NCBI GenBank assembly: GCA_963708795.1
Contig: CAVPUH010000013.1
Coordinates: forward strand, 138,148-202,147
Source: DAIQRJ01 sp963708795
Lineage (GTDB): Bacteria; Actinomycetota; Actinomycetes; Propionibacteriales; DAIQRJ01
Reading direction: 5' to 3'
DNA length: 64,000 nt
Positions within the stretch are counted from its first letter, which is position 1. Each line of letters opens with the position of its first letter. Both the position numbers and the translations under genes were made by a program. Positions 46,913 through 59,578 of the stretch are shown here, in pieces. The notes below the pieces were generated by a model, which ran no database searches, was not told where the DNA came from, and saw only the letters and a program-made list of their open reading frames with translations.

Positions 46913-47568
46913 GTGACGCGCGTCAAGGATCTGTGGCATCACCCGCTCCGAGGACGCCGAGCTGGCGCGTCGAGCTCGGGCGCGTGGGCGCTCGGGATGA
47001 TCTTCTGGCGAGGGCTCGCCGCGCGCCGTGCGACCCCGCCGCGTCGCGCCGGCATCGCGCGCCCGTGCACCGGCGCCAGGCCGAGCTCGTCGGCGTGTTC
47101 GTCAACCCGACGCTCGACGAGGTCGCCGCGGCGGTCGACGCGGCATCGGCTCAGCGCGGTCCAGCTGCACGGCGACGAGGGCCCGTCCTTCTGCGCCGAG
47201 GTCGCCGCCGCACCGGCGCGCAGGTCATCAAGGCCGTCCCGCGTCGGCGACCCAGGCCGACGTGCAGGCGCTCGACGCGCTTCCACACGTCGACTTCCAC
47301 CTGCTCGACGCCGCACGTCGAGGGCGCTCCCGGCGGCACCGGCGCAGACCTGGGACTGGGCGCTCGTGCGGCCGCCGGCAGCTCGAAGGTGCCGCTGATC
47401 CTGTCCGGCGGCCTGACCGCCGACAACGTCGCCGACGGCGATCGCGGCCGTCGCGCCCGTTCGCGGTCGACGTCGCCAGCGGCACCGAGGCCGCGCCCGG
47501 CGTCAAGGACCCGGCGAAGCTGCGCGCGTTCTTCGAGCGCCGCGGCAGCCGGCGCCGGCGTCGTCGTC

Positions 47569-47572
<4 letters not shown>
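46913..47572 (+). CDS. trpF: Phosphoribosylanthranilate isomerase
   Basis: Amadori rearrangement step of tryptophan synthesis. VTRVK then, after an inserted G, ICGITRSEDAELA (the catalytic Cys of the family), ALGMIFW, ELVGVFVNPTLDEVAAAVD, SAVQLHGDEGPSFC, ILSGGLTADNVAD (catalytic Asp further on) and FAVDVASGTEAAPGVKDPAKLRAFFE. The end overlaps trpB as GTGA at 47569-47572. About eight frame changes. Confidence 0.88.
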
Positions 47573-48741
<1,169 letters not shown>

Positions 48742-48743
48742 GC

Positions 48744-49562
48744 GTGAGCGGCGTCGAGCGCGATCGCGGCGCGCGTTCGCCGCCGTCGCGCCGAGGGCGC
48801 GCGCCGCGCTGATGCCGTACCTGATGGGCGGCTTCCCCGACCTCGACGGCGTCGCGCGCGCATCGGCGAGGCCTACGCCGACGAACGGCGCCGACCTCGT
48901 CGAGCTCGGCGTCCCGTTCTCCGACCCGCTCGCCGACGGCCCGGTCATCCACGCCGCGGGCACCGCGGCGCTCGCGGCGGGCGCGACGCGTCGACGGCGT
49001 GCTCGAGCGTCGCGCGCGGCGCTCGCGCGAGCGTCGTCCCGGTCGTGCTCATGTGTTACGCCAACCTCGTCCTCGCGCGCGGCGCCGAGCGCTTCGCCGA
49101 CGAGCTCGCGCGACGGCGGCGTCAGCGGCCTGATCGTGCCCGACCTGCCGCTCGAGGAGGCGCCGGACGTGCTCGCCGCGTGCGACGCGCACGGCATCGC
49201 GCTCGTCCCGCTCGTCGCGCCGACGACGCCCGACGAGCGCCTGCGCGCGATCGGCGCGCAGGCGCGCGGCTTCGTCTACACCGTCGTCGGTGCATCGGCA
49301 CGACCGGCGAGCGCGACGGGCTCGCCGCCGGGCTCGACCGGCGTGCTCGCGCGCGCGAAGGCGGCCACTCGACGTGCCGGTCGCGCTCGGCTTCGGCATC
49401 TCGACGCCCGAGCAGGCCGCCGCCGCCGCCGCGCGCCGGGCGCCGACGGCGTGATCGTCGGCAGCGCGGCTCGTGCGGGCCGCCGCCGAGGCGTCGGCGA
49501 GGATCCCGCGGCCGCGGTCGGCGCGCTCGTGGCGGGCCTGTCCGCCGCGCTCGACTCGATAG
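48744..49562 (+). CDS. trpA: Tryptophan synthase alpha subunit
   Basis: Cleaves indole-3-glycerol phosphate to indole, channelled to TrpB. ALMPYLMGGFPDLDGVAR, GADLVELGVPFSDPLADGPVIHAAGTAALAAG (catalytic Glu), VLMCYANLVLARGAERFADELA (catalytic Asp region), GLIVPDLPLEEAPDV, GIALVPLVAPTTPDERLRAIGAQARGFVYTV, VALGFGISTPEQAA and GADGVIVGS. GTG start at 48744, three bases after the trpB stop. The natural stop is probably the TAG at 49560-49562, reached after a one-base correction. Confidence 0.9.
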
Positions 49563-49575
49563 GCTGCCGCGCCGC

Positions 49576-49773
49576 ATGCGGCTCGTCCTCACCGCCACCG
49601 CCGGCGATGATCATCTGGATCGTCCTCTGGGCCCTCGGCGCCAAGGCGCTTCGACGCGTTCATGCTCACGCTCGCTGATGATCCTGCTCGCCGCGACGGT
49701 CAGCCTCGTCATGCCGTACCTGCCCGGGCAACCGGAAGCCAGCCGAGCCGCGCGACCCCGACGCCGTCACTGA
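49576..49773 (+). CDS. Small membrane protein after trpA
   Basis: The ATG at 49576 opens about 65 residues with two hydrophobic helices: MIIWIVLWALGAKAFDAFML and LMILLAATVSLVMPYLPG, then a charged tail. Small two-TM proteins of this kind are frequent in high-GC Gram-positives; I assign no function. Two indels lie near 49600 and 49650. It closes the hisIE-trp string. Confidence 0.6.
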   Translation: MRLVLTATAGDDHLDRPLGPRRQGASTRSCSRSLMILLAATVSLVMPYLPGQPEASRAARPRRRH

Positions 49774-49930
49774 TCAGCGCCCGCGGCTCGGCGAACGCCC
49801 AGCTGCGCCGGGTAGGCGCGCGTCGTTGTCCATGCGCTCCGGCCAGCGATCCCTGCCGGGGTGCAGCGATCATCGACCCCCTGCGTAGGATGCGCCAAAC
49901 CGGTTGGTCAAAACCCTGAGGAGGGACCTC

Positions 49931-51216
49931 TTGCAAGGACGTTGGATGGCAGTTAGGGCTGCCTGCTGGCAGCCGTCGGTACCGGTCGTGGCCGCCTGCG
50001 GTCGGCAGACAGCGGCGGCAGCGGCGGCGGTTCGGCGAGCGCCGATGGTGGCAGCAGACCCTGCACGATCTACTCGCGCCTGCCGCTGCAGGGCGCATCG
50101 CGCGCCGCAGTCCGAGGCCGTCATCAACGGCGAGAAGCTCGCGCTCCAGAAGGTCGGCGGCAAGGTCGGCAAGCTACACGATCAAGTACAAGTCGCTCGA
50201 CGACTCCACCGCGCCGACGGGCAAGTGGGACGCGGGCCAGATCGCAGGCCGAACGCCCGCAAGGCCGCGCCAGGACAAGAAGACGATCGCCTACCTCGGC
50301 GAGTTCAACTCGGGCGCGACGACGATCTCGCTGCCGATCCTCAACCAGGCCGGCATCCTGCAGGTCTCGCCCGTCGAACACCGTACGTCGGCCTGACCAC
50401 GAGCGCGCGGGCGCCGAGCCCGGCGAGCCGGACGAAGTACTACCCGACCGGCAAGCGCACGTACGCGCCGCGTCGTCCCGCGCGACACCATCCAGGGTGC
50501 CGCGCGGCGTCACGACATGAAGGACGACGGCTGCAAGAGCGTCTACATCCTGAACGACAAGGAGGTCTACGGCAAGGGCCTCGCGCGACCAGGTCGAGAC
50601 GCCGCCGAAGCGCCGGGCATCAAGGTCGCTCGGCAACGACGGCATCGACACCGAAGGCCGCGAACTACCGCTCGCTGGCGTCGAAGATCAAGTGCCGGGC
50701 GCCGACTGCTTCTTCTTCGGCGGCATCACCGACAACAACGGCGTCGCAGCTGTTCAAGGACGTCACCGCCGCGAACCCGGACGCCAAGCTGTACGGCCCG
50801 GACGGCGTCGCCGAGGCGGCGTTCAGCACCAAGGAGGTGCCCCGGCCGACGTGCAGGCGGACGTTACATCACCGTCGCGACGCTGTCGATCCGAAGCGAG
50901 CTACCCGCCGGCGGGCCAGAAGTTCTTCAAGGACTACAAGTCGAAGTACGGCAAGGACTCCGGACCCGTACGCGATCTACGGCTACGAGGCGATGGACGT
51001 CGATCCTCGACGCGATCAAGCGCGCCGGCGCCAAGGGCAACGACCGCCAGGCCGTCATCGACGCGATCTTCACGACCAAGGACACGCGAGTCCGTGCTCG
51101 GCACGTACTCGATCGACAAGAACGGCGACACCACGCTGACCGATTACGGCCTGTACATCGGATCAAGAACGGCAAGCTCGCGTTCGACAAGGTCATCAAG
51201 GCCCAGGCGCAGCTAG
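49931..51216 (+). CDS. livK: Branched-chain amino acid ABC transporter substrate-binding protein (LivK), frameshifted
   Basis: Extracytoplasmic receptor of the Leu/Ile/Val (HAAT) family. A TTG start at 49931 after GAGGAGGGA is the best supported; the signal peptide is blurred by indels. Recognisable: SEAVINGEKLALQKVGGKVGK, the segment ending NARKAAQDKKTIAYLGEFNS, KYYPTGKRTYARVVPRD, MKDDGCKSVYILNDKEVYGKGLA, AANYRSLASKIK, CFFFGGITDNNGV, DVTAANPDAKLYGPDGVAEAAFST, FFKDYKSKYGKD, YAIYGYEAMDV, GTYSIDKNGDTTLTDYGLY. About 20 frame changes. It heads livKHMGF. The 157-base gap before it shows nothing else. Confidence 0.85.
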
Positions 51217-51300
51217 TCACCTGCAGGACTGGCAACGGCCCGGCCGCGCGCCGTCTGCGGACGCGGCCGCGCGCCTGCTCGGCTGACGCGCCACACGTCG

Positions 51301-52387
51301 ATGGAAGCCGCGATCCGATACCCCAGCCGCCGCCGCCTCCGCGGCGCGGCGCCAGCCGATCGAGTTCATCGGCCGCAGTACGCTCTGGATCGTGCTGCTG
51401 CTCGCGCTGCCGCGTCGTGCTTCGGCATCCAGGACCCGTCGAGGACGGCAACCTCGCCCACCTCGCAACGAACCTCAAGGACGGGCTCTCCAACGGCGCG
51501 ATCTGGGCGCTGATCGCGCTCGGCTACACGCTCGTCTACGGCATCATCGAGCTGATCAACTTCGCCCACGGCGACGTGTTCATGATCGGCTCGTTCGTCA
51601 CGCGTGCACGCTCTGTCGCGACGCTCGGCCTGACCGCGACGCACCGGCGCTGGTCGGCATCGGTCGTTCGGGCTCGCTCGTGACGCTGCGTCGTCGCGAT
51701 GGTCGCCTGCGGCGTCGCTCAACGTGATGATCGAGCGGGTCGCCTACCGGCCGCTGCGCAACGCGCCGAAGCTGGCGCCGCTGATCACCGCGATCGGCTT
51801 CTCCTTCATCCTGCAGAACGTCGGCCTGCTGTGGCTCGGCGCCGCGCACAGCAGCGTCCCCGACCTGATCCGCTCGCAGCAGCACGTGCTCGACGTCGTT
51901 CGGCGTCACGTTCGTCCAACGGCGACATCTTCGCTGCCGTGGTCACGATCCCGCTGCTGTTCGCGCTGCGTCAACTTCATCAGCCGCACGCGGCTCGGCA
52001 AGGCGATGCGCGCCACCGCGCAGGACCCGGACGCCGCGCGCGCTGATGGGCATCAACGTCGACCGCACGATCTCGCTGACGTTCCTGCTCGGCGGCCTGC
52101 TCGCCGGCGCGGCCGGCGCTCGATCTACGCGCTCTACAGACCGACGCGTCTGGTTCTTCCAGGGCTTCCAGGCCGGCCTGATCGCCTTCACCGCGGCGGT
52201 GCATGGGCGGCATCGGCAACCTCACGGGCGCCGTCCTCGGCGGCCTGATCATCGGCGTCATCCAGCAGATCTCCGACAACCGCATCGGGCGGCGTGGACG
52301 CCGGTCGTCGTCTTCGCCTATCCTCGTCCTGATCATGGTCTTCCGGCCGCAGGGCCTGCTCGGCGAGGAGACGCGGGAGGCGGATGA
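51301..52387 (+). CDS. livH: Branched-chain amino acid ABC permease LivH, frameshifted
   Basis: Inner-membrane permease. GLSNGAIWALIALGYTLVYGIIELINFAHGDVFMIGSFV is the classic LivH opening; NVMIERVAYRPLRNAPKLAPLITAIGFSFILQNV, RTRLGKAMRATAQDPDAA (ATPase contact), GINVDRTISLTFLLGGLLAGAAGA, GFQAGLIAFTAAVMGGIGNLTGAVLGGLIIGVI and MVFRPQGLLGEE follow. ATG at 51301 is probable. The stop overlaps livM (ATGA at 52384-52387). Confidence 0.87.
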
Positions 52388-53653
52388 GCGCGATCCGCGA
52401 CGTCGCCGGAGCATCCGGGCGGCACGCCTGCCGCCGCCATGACCGGCGCGCGATCGCGCCGGTCCAGCGGCGCTGACCGATCGCGGGCTCATGCCGCTGT
52501 GGTCGTGGCCGTCCTCTTGCTGTCGTCTCCGTGCTCTACGGCCTGCTACGGCGGCACGTTCATCGACTGCGCTCACGAGCGACATCCGCGCTCGCCTACG
52601 TGGTCATGGCGCTCGGGCCTGAACATCGTCGTCGGCTTCGCCGGCCTGCTCGACCTCGGCTACGTCGCGTTCTTCGCGATCGGCGCCTACACGATCGGGC
52701 TGGTTCGCGTCGGGCTTCTTCGACCGAAGCACGTCGCACATCCTCGTGCTCCGACGTCGCCCGAGCGACCTGCCCGGGCATCCACCTGAACTTCCTCATC
52801 GTGATCGTCATCGCGGCGGCGTCACCGCGACGTCGGGCATGATCATCGGCCTGCCGACGCTGCGCCTGCGCGGCGACTACATCGCGATCGTGACGCTCGC
52901 GCTTCGGCGAGATCGTCCCGCGTCGCCGTCAACGGCGACTCCAGCGATCCTCGGGCACAACCTGACCAACGGCCGCCAGGGCATCTCCCCGGTCGACCCG
53001 GTGAGCCGATCCCGTTCGGCCTCGACAGTTCACCTCGGCGTCAACCTCAGCGCCCTGCTACTGGATCGCGCTGGCCCTCGTGCTGATCGTGCTGTTCGTC
53101 AACTTCCGCCTGCGCGACTCGCGGCTCGGCCGCGCGTGGATCGCGCTGCGCGAGGACGAGGTCGCGGCCGCCTCGATGGGCGTCCCGCTCGTCACGCACC
53201 AAGCTGCTGGCCTACGCGACCGGCGCGGCGTTCGGCGGCATCGCGGGCGCGTTCCTCGGCGTCCTACCTCGAACACGATCAACGCCGACCAGTTCGAGTT
53301 CTCCTTCTCGATCTTCATCCTCGCGATGGTCATCCTCGGCGGCCTCGGGCGATCTGGGGCGTCGTCGTCGGCGCGGTCGCGCTGTCGACTCATCAACCGC
53401 TACCTGATCCCGCGACCTCGTCGACGCGTGCCGCACGCAAGCTCGGCGCTGGACTTCCGACCTCGACCGCCATCTCGTTCGGCATCTTCGGCTTCCTGCT
53501 CGTGATCATGATGGTGCTGCGACCCGAGGGCCTGATCCCGGAGCCGACGACGCGCGCTCGAGCTCGAGCTCGACCGACGAGGCGATCGCGATCGGCGACG
53601 GACGTCGGCGACGATGCGAGCGTGACGACCGTCCATGACGCGCGACCGGCGCC

Positions 53654-53657
<4 letters not shown>
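52384..53657 (+). CDS. livM: Branched-chain amino acid ABC permease LivM, frameshifted
   Basis: Second permease. Pieces: ALAYVVMALGLNIVVGFAGLLDLGYVAFFAIGAYTIG, GIHLNFLIVIVIAAA, ATSGMIIGLPTLRLRGDYIAIVTLA, NLTNGRQGISPVDP, LVLIVLFVNFRLRDSRLGRAWIALREDEVAAASMGVPLVTH, AIWGVVVGAVAL, ISFGIFGFLLVIMMVLRPEGLIPE. The C-terminal tail is Arg-rich owing to indels. Start and stop overlap livH and livG by 4 bases each. Confidence 0.85.
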
Positions 53658-54446
<789 letters not shown>

Positions 54447-54450
54447 CGCG

Positions 54451-55167
54451 ATGGCGCTGCTCGAGGTCGACGACATCCACACCTTCTACGGCAACATCGA
54501 GGCGCTGCAAGGGCATCTCGCTCGACGGTCGACGAGGGCGAGATCGTCACGCTGATCGGCTCCAACGGCGCCGGCAAGTCGACGACGCTGCGCTCGATCT
54601 CCGGCCTGACGCCGCCGCGCGACGGGCACGATCCGCTTCGACGGCAAGGACATCGCCACGATGCGCCGCCCAGGACATCGTCGCGCTGCGGCATCTCGCA
54701 GTCGCCCGAGGGCCGGCACTGCTTCCCGCGCATGACCGTGCGCGAGAACCTCGAGCTCGGCGCCTATCTGCGCCGCGACAAGCGACGATCAGCGCCGACA
54801 TCGACCGCGTCTTCGAGCTCTTCCCGCGGCTGAAGGAGCGCGAGAAGCAGAAGGCGCGGCACGATGTCCGGCGGCGAGCAGCAGATGCTCGCGATCGGCC
54901 GCGCGCTGATGGCCACGCCCAAGCTGCTGCTGCTCGACGAGCCGTCGATGGGCCTCGCGCCGATCCTCGTCGAGCGCGATCTACGAGACGATCGCCGAGA
55001 TCAACAAGCAGGGCACGACGATCCTGCTCGTCGAGCAGAACGCCAACTACGCGCTCGACGTCTCCAACCGCGGCTACGTGCTCGAGACCGGCACGGTCGC
55101 GCTGACCGACGACTCCGACACGCTGCGCGAGAACCCCGACGTCCAGAAGGCGTACCTCGGCACATGA
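54451..55167 (+). CDS. livF: Branched-chain amino acid ABC ATPase LivF, frameshifted
   Basis: Second ATPase. MALLEVDDIHTFYGNIEALQGISL, Walker A LIGSNGAGKSTTLRSISGLTPP, QSPEGRHCFPRMTVRENLELGAYL, signature MSGGEQQMLAIGRALMA, Walker B KLLLLDEPSMGLAPILVE, TTILLVEQNANYALDVSNRGYVLETG and the ending QKAYLGT at the TGA 55165-55167. It closes the liv operon; four bases overlap the next small ORF. Confidence 0.9.
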
Positions 55168-55420
55168 CCGGCTCCTCGCCGTGATCGGCGCCAAGGCGCT
55201 GTACCTGCTCTACATCTGGCTGCTCGGCGATCATCGGCTCGTACCTGTCCGGCCGAAGGGCTACGGCGAGAAGGCCGGCCTCGCCACCGGGCTGCTGCTC
55301 TCGTCCTCGGCGCCGATCATCTGGCTGGTCGATCCCGCCGAGGACGAGAACGCCGAGTGGCACGAGCGCAAGACGTGGCAGCGTCGCCACAAGCCGCGCG
55401 AGGCCGAGATGTCCGGCGAG
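55164..55420 (+). CDS. Small membrane protein after livF
   Basis: About 80 residues: VIGAKALYLLYIWLLGAIIG (helix 1, one shift), GYGEKAGLATGLLLSSSAPIIWLVDP (helix 2), then a charged tail NAEWHERKTWQRRHKPREAE. It overlaps livF by ATGA and converges with the epimerase-like gene. Its role is unknown; position suggests co-expression with the importer. The 3' end is approximate. Confidence 0.55.
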
Positions 55421-55439
55421 CCGCCGACTCGGGCCACAC

Positions 55440-56345
55440 CGCGATCACGAAGGCGAGCGCCGACGCGCAGGGCCTCGTCGAGGTCGGGGTGCCGGAACGC
55501 GTAGCCGAGCTCGGAGCGCGCGCTCGGGACCACGCGCTGGCCCTTGGTGACGATCTCGCGCCATCTCGCCGTAGAGCGCCTGGATCGCGAAGCCCGGGAC
55601 CGGGCGCGACCGCGGGGCGGTGCAGCGCCCGCCCGAGCGCCTTCGAGAACGCCTTGTTGGTGACCGGCTCGGGCGCGGTGGCGTTGACCGGGCCCTGACC
55701 AGGCGTCGCCGTCGAGCGCGGCGAGGTAGATGCCCGACGACGTCGTCGAGGTGGATCCACGGCATGTACTGCTCGCCGCCGGCGACCGGGCCGCCGACGC
55801 CGAGCCTTGAACGGCGGCAGCATCTTCGCCAGCGCGCCGCCGCCCTGCGTCGAGCACGACGCCGGTGCGCACGTGCACGACGCGCAGGCCGAGCGTCGGC
55901 CGCGGCGCGCCTCGCGCTCCCAGCTCACGCACACCTCGGCGAGGAAGTCGTCGCCGGGCCGGCGTGTCCTCGTCGAGCCGCTCGTCGCCGTGCGGGCCGT
56001 AGTAGCCGACGGCGGAGGCGAGACGAGCACGCGCGGGCGCGGGTCGGCGGCGTCGATCCCGGCGACCAGGTTGCGGGTGCCCGAGCTCGCGCGAGCTCGC
56101 GGATGCGCTCGCTTGGCGTCGTCGCTCCAGCGCTGGGCGACGTCCTCGCCCGCGAGGTGGACGACGGCGTCGCGGCCGCGCGAGCGCCGGCGGCGGGCGC
56201 CGGCTCCTGCTCGGGCTGCCACGCCGACGGCGCCGGGCGCGGTCGGGTTGCGCGACAGCATGGTGACGTCGTCGCCGCGCGCCCGCAGGCGCTCGACGAG
56301 CTTGCGCCGATCAGGCCGCTGGCCGCCGGTGACGGTGATCCTCAT
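55440..56345 (-). CDS. TIGR01777/SDR39U1-type epimerase-like protein, frameshifted
   Basis: NAD(P)-binding Rossmann protein of the extended SDR group often annotated as cell-division inhibitor SulA-like. MRITVTGG...LIGAKLVERLRARGDDVTMLSRNP, GRDAVVHLAGEDVAQRWSDDAKR, TRNLVAGIDAADPRPRVLVS, DDFLAEVCVSWEREA, LRVVHVRTGVVLD, QYMPWIHLDDVVG, VNATAPEPVTNKAFSKALGRALHRPAVAPVPGFAIQALYGEMA and FRHPDLDEALR. ATG at 56345. The exact end is unclear. Confidence 0.78.
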
Positions 56346-56441
56346 GCCATCGGTACGGGTGAGGGTTCCTCTTCGTTCACCTCGGCCACCGAGGCAGCAC
56401 GCTCGTGGCGGGGGCGCGCGACTCCGGATGATGACCTGCAC

Positions 56442-57340
56442 ATGTCCATCATCTCGATTCAGAACCTCACCAAGGACTTCGGCCCCGTGCGGGCCGTCGA
56501 CGACCTGAGCTTCGACATCGACGAGGGCAAGGTCGTCGGCTTCCTCGGTCCCAACGGATCCGGCAAGACGACCACCCTGCGCTCGCTCGTCGGCCTGGTC
56601 ACCCCCACCACCGGGAGCGCCACCATCCACGGCCTCCCGTACGCCCAGCTCTCCGACCCGCTCACGCAGGTCGGGGTCATGCTCGAGGCGGCCTCGCATC
56701 CCGCGCGCACGCGCGCGCAACCATCTCCGCGTGCTCGCGGCCGAGGGCGGGATCCCGCTCTCGCGCGCCGACGAGCTGCTCGAGCTCGTCGACCTCGGCG
56801 GCGCCGCCCGACGGCGCTCGGCGGCTTCTCGCTCGGCATGACCCAGCGGCTCGGCCTCGCGGCCGCGCTGCTCGGCGACCCGCGCATCCTCGTGCTCGAC
56901 GAGCCCGCCAACGGGCTCGACCCCGAGGGCATCCGCTGGCTGCGCGACTTCCTGCGCGGCCTCGCCGCCGAGGGGCGCACCGTGCTGCTCTCCAGCCACG
57001 TGCTCTCGGAGGTCGCCCAGACCGTCGACGAGGTCGTGGTCATCAACCACGGCCGGCTGATCGCCCACGACACGCTCGACGGCGCTCGAGGACCGGCTCC
57101 GGGCCCGCGCGTGCGCGTGCGCACGCGGCAGTCCGACGCAGCTCGAGAGCGCGCTCCTGGCTCGCGGCCTCGACGTCACCCGCGAGGGCGACGTGCTGGT
57201 GGTCGGCGGCGTGCAGCAGGGCCTGGTCGCCCAGCTCGCGTTCGACCACGGCGTCGTGTCTGCACGAGATCGCCACCGAGTCCACCAACCTCGAGGACGT
57301 CTTCTTCGACCTCACGTCCGGAATGGAGGTGGCGGCATGA
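56442..57340 (+). CDS. ABC exporter ATPase (CcmA/DrrA type)
   Basis: ATPase of a two-gene ABC-2 exporter. MSIISIQNLTKDFGPVRAVDDLSFDIDEGKVVGFLGPNGSGKTTTLRSLVGLVTPTTGSATI, LGGFSLGMTQRLGLAAALLGDPRILVLDEPANGLDPEGIRWLRDFLRGLAAEGRTVLLSSHVLSEV, then TESTNLEDVFFDLTSGMEVAA. Four or more indels, fewer than in neighbours. The stop overlaps the permease start (ATGA at 57337-57340). The substrate is unknown. Confidence 0.88.
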
Positions 57341-58066
57341 CCGCCCTCGTCCGCGCCGAGCTGCTGAAGCTCCGCACGCTGCGCAGCACCGCCTGGGCGG
57401 CCGCTGCGCTGCTCGTCATCACCGTCCTGACCGGCACGCTCGCCATGGGCGACGCCGGCGACGAAGGGCTACCGCACACCGGTCGCAGCTGCGGGAGACG
57501 GTCATCGCCATCGGCTACACGGCGGTGTTCTTCATGGTCGTGCTCGGCGCCGTCGCCGCCGCCGGCGAGTACCGGCACCGCACGATCTCCCAGCGCTTCC
57601 TGGTCAGCCCGGATCGCGGGCGGGTGCTGGCTGGCGAAGCTCGCCGCCTTCGGCCTCGTGGGCTTCGTCACCGCGCTGTGTCGTCACGGTGCTGGGCGGC
57701 GGCCTGGCCGAGCTGGTCGTCAGCTCCAAGGGCTACACGCTCGACCTCGCCGACGCGTGGCTGCGCATCGCGGCGGGCGCCGGGCTCGCCGGCGCGCTGG
57801 CGGGGATGCTCGGCGTCGTCGCCGGCTTCCTCACCCGCAACCCGACGACCGCCATGGTGGCGATCTTCGGCACCTGGATCGGCGAGAAGATCGTCGGCGG
57901 GTGGCTCGGCGCGGGCGGGCGCTTCCTGCCCTACACGCTGATCGAGAACGTGCTCGGGCTGCCGGCCGCGCTGTCGTTCGGCGCCGCCGCGGCCGCGCTG
58001 GTGGCGCTCACCGCCGCGCTGGCGCTCGTCGCCCGGCGCACGGTCCTCCCGCGCGACGTCACCTAG
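57337..58066 (+). CDS. ABC-2 type permease
   Basis: Membrane partner of the preceding ATPase. MTALVRAELLKLRTLRSTAWAAAALLVITVLTGTLAMGD is the usual N-terminus (coupling helix then TM1). Hydrophobic segments follow at AIGYTAVFFMVVLGAVAAAGEYRHRTISQRFLVSPDRGRVL, LGGGLAELVV, AAGAGLAGALAGMLGVVAGFL and ALSFGAAAAALVALTAALALVARRT. It ends at the TAG 58064-58066, which overlaps the stop of the convergent malic enzyme gene. Confidence 0.82.
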
Positions 58067-59561
58067 GCGTCGAGCGGCCCTGAAGTCCGACGTGTCGCCG
58101 GGGGCGTAGCCCACCTCGTCCCCGGCGGCCGTCGCGGCGCCCTGCGCCTTGGCCTGGGCGGCGACGGCGTCGGCCACGGCGGCGGCGACGTCGCGGTTGA
58201 AGACGGAGGGGATGATGTAGTCCTCGCGCAGCTCGTCGTCGGCCGACGATCTCGGCGATCCCGTGGGCGGCGGCCATCTTCATCTCCTCGGTGATCGCGC
58301 GGCGCGCGGACGTCGAGCGCGCCGCGGAAGACGCCGGGGAAGCAGAGGACGTTGTTGATCTGGTTCGGGTAGTCGCGAGCGGCCGGTGGCGATGATGCGC
58401 GCGTACGGCGCGGCCTCCTCGGGCGTGACCTCGGGGTTCGGGTTGGCCATCGCGAACACCATCGCGTCGCGGTTCATGCGCGCGAGCGCCTCGGGCGGCA
58501 TCACGCGGGCGCCGGAGAGGCCGACGAACAGGTCGGTGCCGTCGATCACGTCGGCGGGCGCGCCGGTGCGCCGCTCGGGGTTGGTGTTCTCGGCGAACCA
58601 GCGCTTGATGCCGGGCATCGAGCCGTCGAGGTAGTCGGCGCGGCCGGTGTGCAGCGCGCCGCGCGAGTCGCAGCCGATCTGATGTCGGCGACGCCCGCCT
58701 CGAGCAGGATCTTGCGCGACCGCGACGCCGGCGGCGCCGAGGCCGACGATCAGCACGTGGAGGTCCTCGAGCGCGCTTGCCGGTCAGCTTGCACGGCGTT
58801 GCAGCAGCGCGGCGAGCGTCGACGACCGCGGTGCCGTGCTGGTCGTCGTGGAAGACCGGGATGTCGAGGCTCGGCCTTGAGGCGGTCCTCGATCTCGAAG
58901 CAGCGCGGGCGCGGAGATGTCCTCGAGGTTGATGCCGCCGAAGGCGGGCGCGATCGCCTCGACCGTGGCGACGATCTCGTCCGGGTCCTTGGTGTCGAGG
59001 CAGATCGGGAACGCGTCGACGCCGGCGAACTCCTTGAAGAGCATGCCTTGCCCTCCATCACCGGCATCGCGGCCTCCGGCCCGATGTCGCCGAGGCCGAG
59101 CACGGCGGTGCCGTCGGAGACGACGGCGACCGTGTTGCGCTTGATCGTGTACTGGAAGGCCTTGTCGGGGTCCTCGTGGATCGCCATGCAGACGCGCGCG
59201 ACGCCGGGCGTGTAGGCCATCGAGCAGGTCGTCGCGGGTCTTCAGCGGGTGCTTGTTGTGCTGCTCGATCTTGCCGCCGAGGTGCATCCGGAACGTGCGG
59301 TCGGTGGGTGTCCGACCACGTGGGCGCCCTCGACCTGCCTCGATGGCGCCGACGGATGCCGCTGCGCCGTGCTCGTCGCCGGCGGTGTCGACGGTGATGT
59401 CGCGCAGCGTGTGGCCGTCGGAGAGGCTGGACCGAGGTCGATCGAGCCGATCGTCCCGCCGACGTCGCCGATCGCGCTCGCGACCTTGCCCAGCATGCCG
59501 GGGCGGTGGTCGATCTCGACGCGGAGGTCAGGGAGTACTGCGCGGAGGTGGCTCCCGGCAC
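58063..59561 (-). CDS. NAD-dependent malic enzyme with N-terminal ACT domain, frameshifted
   Basis: Oxidative decarboxylation of malate to pyruvate. An ACT-like regulatory domain, RPGMLGKVASAIGDVGGTIGSIDL, precedes RTFRMHLGGKIEQHNKHPLKTRDDL and MAYTPGVARVCMAIHEDPDKAFQYTIKRNTVAVVSDGTAVLGLGDIGPEAAMPVMEGKA (catalytic Lys region), GGINLEDI, CFEIEDRLKAE, HVLIVGLGAAGVAVA (NAD site), IGCDSRGALHTGRADYLD, DLFVGLSGARVMPPEALA, MVFAMANPNPEVTPEEA and DYIIPSVFNRDVAAAVADAVAAQA. GTG start at 59561. The end is shared with the convergent permease. Confidence 0.88.
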
Positions 59562-59578
59562 GGGGCGGTGCTTGCTAG